DNA of 64,000 nucleotides from Macrosoma leucophasiata (Eukaryota > Arthropoda > Insecta > Lepidoptera > Hedylidae), in the NCBI GenBank assembly GCA_036365455.1, contig JAWQUS010000019.1, positions 11,570,001-11,634,000 of the forward strand. Reading direction: 5' to 3'. A model generated the notes under the pieces. The model saw only the letters and a list, made by a program, of their open reading frames with translations. It did no database searches and was not told the origin of the DNA. A program made the position numbers and the translations under genes. Each line of letters begins with the position of its first letter. The stretch's first letter is position 1. Positions 60,352 to 64,000 of this stretch are shown piece by piece.

Positions 60352-60708
60352 ATATTTTTTTTGTGTTACAAATGTGGCAAACAAGCTTGTAGTTCACATG
60401 GATGTGAAGTGATGACTGCAGCCTATAGACATCTACACAACAGTCAGAGTTCAAAATGCAGATACGTTGCCACCCCTGAGACCTTAATGTTATGTCTCTG
60501 TTAAAGTTATAATGTTGGACACTGGACACGGTAGCTGGAAAGCGACCGAAACGTCGGGTATAAGAAGAAGTTAGGAAGTGTTGTATACGCCAGAAAATTT
60601 AATTTCTACAATGGACACGAGGCTGTTGTATTAGGTAATATGGTGGTGCCTACGCTCTTGAGTCATAACTCAAGGGCATAGGTACTGGAACTCTACCACC
60701 AGTATATA
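60352..60708 (-). mobile_element. 280-bp retroposon, diverged and split
   Basis: 3' half at 60352-60510, an unrelated piece (60520-60620, with GCGACCGAAACGTCGGG), then the 5' end at 60625-60708. Confidence 0.6.
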
Positions 60709-60894
60709 CTCTGTACGTAAAATAAGTCTTCAAAATATTACCTATGAAAATATACACAGATATACTGGATTATGGGGCTAACCTCACTTTGCTCTTGAAA
60801 AATTATTTTCAAATCCTTACAATAGTTGTAAAACTGAATGAACAAATGCCCAAAAACACAGGCTAGTGAATTTTAGAAATTAAAGAAAAAAACG

Positions 60895-60970
60895 ATTTCG
60901 GTTAGGCACCGAACCTGCTTTAGAGTAACTCGTCAAGCCGCTTTACCAGTAAGCTATCGAAGGCCTTAAA
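60895..60970 (-). pseudogene. tRNA-like relic
   Basis: Complement reads CTTCGATAGCTTACTGGTAA (A-box like) and GCAGGTTCGGTGCCTAACCG (B-box like). No proper cloverleaf. A second such relic is at 58120-58195 (TAGTTTAGTGGTAGAGCGGC, ACAGGTTCAATTC). Confidence 0.4.
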
Positions 60971-61532
60971 ATATAACTTTTCAAACACTCGCGTTTAACA
61001 CTAATTTCACTTATTTTACGAACCGGATCGTGACTTTGACCGGACCGGATTGGATAAAAACACGTTTCAAGCCATACAATAGTTTGAAAAAAAAAATCAA
61101 TTTACAGATGGACGGACAGACTGACATACATACGCACGAGTGGTATACGAGTATGTACCTACTACGAGAGCGTAAAAGTATTCCTTGCAACATTACGCAT
61201 AGATTAAAAAAATCCTATGTATGCCACATCTAGGGAACAAGGATCTTGTTCACACGCCTAAGAATTTGCATTGTAGATTTAAATTAATTAGATATGCATA
61301 GAAAATAACAGGCTTAAACCATTTACTCTAACGGTGTCTTTTGTGTTGTTAATTTATTGGTACAATTTGAAATTTGTTGAGTTTCGAATGAGGCCTAGTT
61401 CAAATAATTGGTTAATTGATTATTTTTTGCTTAAAAAAGTGTACAGTCATTATCACTGTAGCCGAAAAACGTCTACAGCTGGACAAAGCCTTCACTGAAA
61501 ACGCCCACAACAGTGTTGTGCGTCTTAGATAT

Positions 61533-61817
61533 ATTTTTTAATGTAATGAAAGTGGCAAACAAACTCGAAGTTCTTATTGATGTTAAGTGATGACTGCAGC
61601 CTATAGTCACCCACATAAAAACAAGAGGTCAAAATACAGATGCGTTACCACTGAGGCCTAAGGTGTTATGCCTCTGTGCCGGAAATTACAGGGCCGTACA
61701 TTACCACCTGACCGGAACACGATAGTGCTGAACACTAGCATTTAGCAGCAAGTATATTAGGTAATGCGGTGGTGCCTACGCCCGCGATCTCCGTCACTGG
61801 AGCTCTACCACCAGTAA
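61533..61817 (-). mobile_element. 280-bp retroposon copy
   Basis: TTTTTAATGTAATGAAAGTG to GAGCTCTACCACCAG. Confidence 0.8.
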
Positions 61818-61844
61818 AAAAGTACAGTACCAGCAAGAAATAAT

Positions 61845-62020
61845 GTACATCGAGCCTACGAAAGAAACAATCGGATAGTTTCGACTTCATAGAGCGTCAC
61901 CTCTGTTGCACACTGTCTACGTAAACACTGATAGTCCGGTATTGGTAAAACTTGGCCAAACCAGCAAAACTTGATCAAAATGGTCGACAACCGCACATAA
62001 GTAAGGTGCGAAAGAGATAA
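61845..62020 (+). repeat. Second copy of the 58194-58400 repeat
   Basis: GAGCCTACGAAAGAAACAAT, TTCGACTTCATAGAGCGTC, CACACTGTCTACGTAAACAC, AAACTTGATCAAAATGG. Confidence 0.55.
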
Positions 62021-62608
62021 CTCTACATACTACATACTACATACATAGCGATGGCTATTGATGATATTTCTCATAAATTTCACAAGTATGTGAATTCGTG
62101 AGTCTTAGCATGCTAATTGCTATTAATTGCTATTGCTATGTTATTTGCTAATATGCTAATAACTGATACCTAATGAAGTGTTTTCTCTGTTAATATACAA
62201 ATTAATACGACACTGATGCACGGTACAACTCTAGTATGTTTATGTTTGCATCATTATTATGTTTGTAACGATGTTTCTTTTTATTAATAAATAAAATAAT
62301 TAAAATTAAAGGGTGCCATGCTAATTATTATTCAAAAAATCTCACGCATTCATTCAATAAACGATCCTCAATGCAAACAAATCGAAGATAATAACAAAAT
62401 AATTGCGAATTAGCGTTTCTCATTCCGCAGAATTTTACAACTTCATTTAATTTGTGAAATACTACAGCATTAGCATGATATCAATTAATGCGAATGCTAA
62501 TTAATCCATTACTACTACATACCCGAAATAAAGCACTAGAAGGTGTAAGGGTCATCACGACGCAAGGTCTTAAGATTTAAAAATATTTAATCAAAATGGT
62601 ACACTTAC

Positions 62609-62650
62609 CGACTCTATCTCCCTTTGCTGCTCGAAATTACATGTAACAAA
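62609..62650 (-). CDS. Possible upstream (micro)exon of the IgSF receptor
   Basis: A donor GTAAGTG (rc, at 62602-62608) is preceded by an open frame CNFEQQREIES in the phase needed by the exon at 57498. The acceptor is unclear: either GAGCAG just 18 nt upstream of the donor, or an exon extended to about 62650 and bounded by a retroposon. Only the donor and the phase support it. Confidence 0.3.
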
Positions 62651-62671
62651 AGAAAATATATTATTATTTTA

Positions 62672-63126
62672 CTGGTGGTAGAGCTCCAGTGACGGAGCTC
62701 GCAGGCGTAGGCACCACCGCATTACCTGATTTACTTGCCGCTAAATGGTAGTGTTCAGCACTATCGTGTTCCGGTCAGGTGGTAATGTACGGCCCTGTAA
62801 TTTCCGGCACAGAGGCATAACACCTTAGGCCTCAGGAGTGGTAACGCATTTGCATTTTGACCTTGGTCTTTGTGTGGATGTCTATAGGCTGCAGTCATCA
62901 CTTAACATCAATGTGAACTGCATGATTGTTTGCCACTTCAATAACATTAAAAAAAAAAAACAACACAATATTCATAATATGTCGGCCCTGTAATTTCCGG
63001 CACAGAGGCATAACACCTTAGGCCTCAGGAGTCTTGGTCTTTGTGTGAGTGTCTATAGGCTGCAGTCATCACTTAACATGAATGTAAACGGCATGATTGT
63101 TTGCCACTTCCATTACATAAAAAAAT
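62672..63126 (+). mobile_element. 280-bp retroposon copy plus 3' partial copy
   Basis: Full copy to the A run at 62947-62960; a second partial one from 62982 (TCGGCCCTGTAATTTCCGGC) to the A run at 63120. Confidence 0.8.
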
Positions 63127-63139
63127 CGAGTGAAAAATA

Positions 63140-63240
63140 ATTGCCTGAGTAGTCTACGGGTAGTAGGCCACTATTGCTACACTCCTGGGTTTGATTCCTG
63201 GGTCGGCTGCTATTATAGATAACGGTTAGTAATTCTTTAA
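63140..63240 (+). mobile_element. tRNA-headed SINE head fragment
   Basis: GCCTGAGTAGTCTACGGGTA, CTGGGTTTGATTCCTGGGTC, ATAGATAACGG: diverged head of the TGCCTCAGTAGC SINE. Confidence 0.6.
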
Positions 63241-63280
63241 ATCCCTTGAATCCTCTGCACTGTACTTTTGACAGTTAGCT

Positions 63281-63322
63281 GAATATTGCCAAACCATTCT
63301 AATAGATGGTTTGGCAATATTC
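63281..63322. repeat. Fold-back at the 5' break of a LINE
   Basis: GAATATTGCCAAACCAT and its exact complement around TCTAATAG. The right arm is LINE sequence; the left arm looks like a short inverted copy made during integration. Confidence 0.65.
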
Positions 63323-63695
63323 ACCGATCGCGTTCGTAATGAAGATGTAAGAAAGAGACTTTGTGTGAATGATAGTATCGGTGTAAAAATGAAAAAAGGC
63401 ATGCTCCGATGGTTCGGGCATATAGAAAGAATGTCGAATGAGCGAATGACTAAACAGATGTACAATGCGAATGTGGATGGTTGCAGAGGCCCAGAAAGAC
63501 CACGGCTGACCTACCATGACCAAATAGGTCGAGTTCTGTCTGATGGTGGGGTCAAAAGTCTTAGGAATCGGCGTGCATGTATGAAGAGAATGATGAAGGT
63601 AGACGAGGCACGAGAGGTTTGTCAGAACCGGGATGTCTGGCGCTCTACACTCTCTGCCTACCCCGTTAGGGACCTGGCGTGAAGATACATACATT
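63303..63695 (+). pseudogene. LINE reverse-transcriptase C-terminus, 5' truncated
   Basis: Open frame 63311-63682 with VRNEDVRKRLCVNDSIGVKM, LRWFGHIERMSNERMTKQMY, VDEAREVCQNRDVWRSTLSA. The GHIERM block is typical of the end of RTE-like LINE proteins. The 3' end is CTACCCCGTTAGGGACCTGG followed by CGTGAAGATACATAC. Fragments of the same 3' end occur at 7570-7700, 22505-22590, 43420-43650 and 46082-46210 on the other strand. Confidence 0.82.
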
Positions 63696-64000
63696 CTAAT
63701 AAATTATATATAATAAATTAACTCTTAACTCTTGTACGAATCTGTACGTGCGTGTGTTCTTGTTTTTTTGTTATGAACTTAGTTTTTTTTTTAATTGTCG
63801 TTCGTCTACTGTTACCGTTTTAAATACCTACACCTAATCGTATATGCGGTAACTTATGATTGGCCTTCATTTCTGTAACTCCCGGTTACATGTCTATTTA
63901 TTGTTATAACTAGCTGTTGGTTACCCTAATATTGTAAAAATAAAATTAAAATAAAATAAAATAGGATGGTAGGTAGTAAATCCAGCAGCATACGATAAGG

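Overview
The window is AT-rich animal DNA with GT-AG introns, A/T microsatellites and very dense young repeats. The gene structure, the mariner, the RTE/Jockey/CR1-type LINE ends and the SINE/MITE load fit an insect, most likely a moth or butterfly. That placement is inference from repeat style, not from a species marker.

Two real protein-coding genes are supported, both cut by a window edge and arranged tail to tail. (1) On the + strand, nine exons from 1094 to 17936 encode the C-terminal 434 residues of a DEAH-box RNA helicase of the DHX35 type, from the second RecA domain to the stop codon. All nine junctions are phase-consistent. (2) On the - strand, about 22 exons from 57498 down to 28097 encode a large type I membrane protein. 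It has seven visible Ig-like domains (the first partial), one transmembrane helix and a long disordered cytoplasmic tail with several YxxL-type tyrosine motifs. Its N-terminus lies beyond the visible exons. The tail has two possible ends: a stop at 31320-31322 with a poly(A) signal just behind it, or a conserved-looking last exon at 28097-28264.

The rest is mostly repeats in introns and in the spacer between the genes. They include a near-complete but broken mariner (20796-22079, TA duplications) and remnants of several LINEs (4291-7300, 7816-8280, 11945-12325, 18220-18935, 52570-53125, 54715-55239, 56620-56975, 63303-63695). There is a SINE whose body is 5S rRNA, two tRNA-headed SINEs, a ~280-bp A-tailed retroposon with more than 20 copies, several MITE families, and a peculiar tRNA-like element of 305 bp that occurs as exact tandem copies. 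One compact tRNA-Ala(CGC)-like gene sits in the spacer (22228-22299).

Regions by density: 1-23650 and 40340-64000 are packed with nested insertions. 23650-29100 and 30860-40340 (3' flank and cytoplasmic-tail exons of the Ig gene) are nearly free of them. The most interesting items are the 305-bp tRNA-like units with inverted copies and 12-bp target duplications, the 5S-derived SINE with a LINE-like 3' tail, a 31-bp-stem hairpin in the 3' flank of the helicase gene, and the alternative cytoplasmic ends of the Ig receptor.
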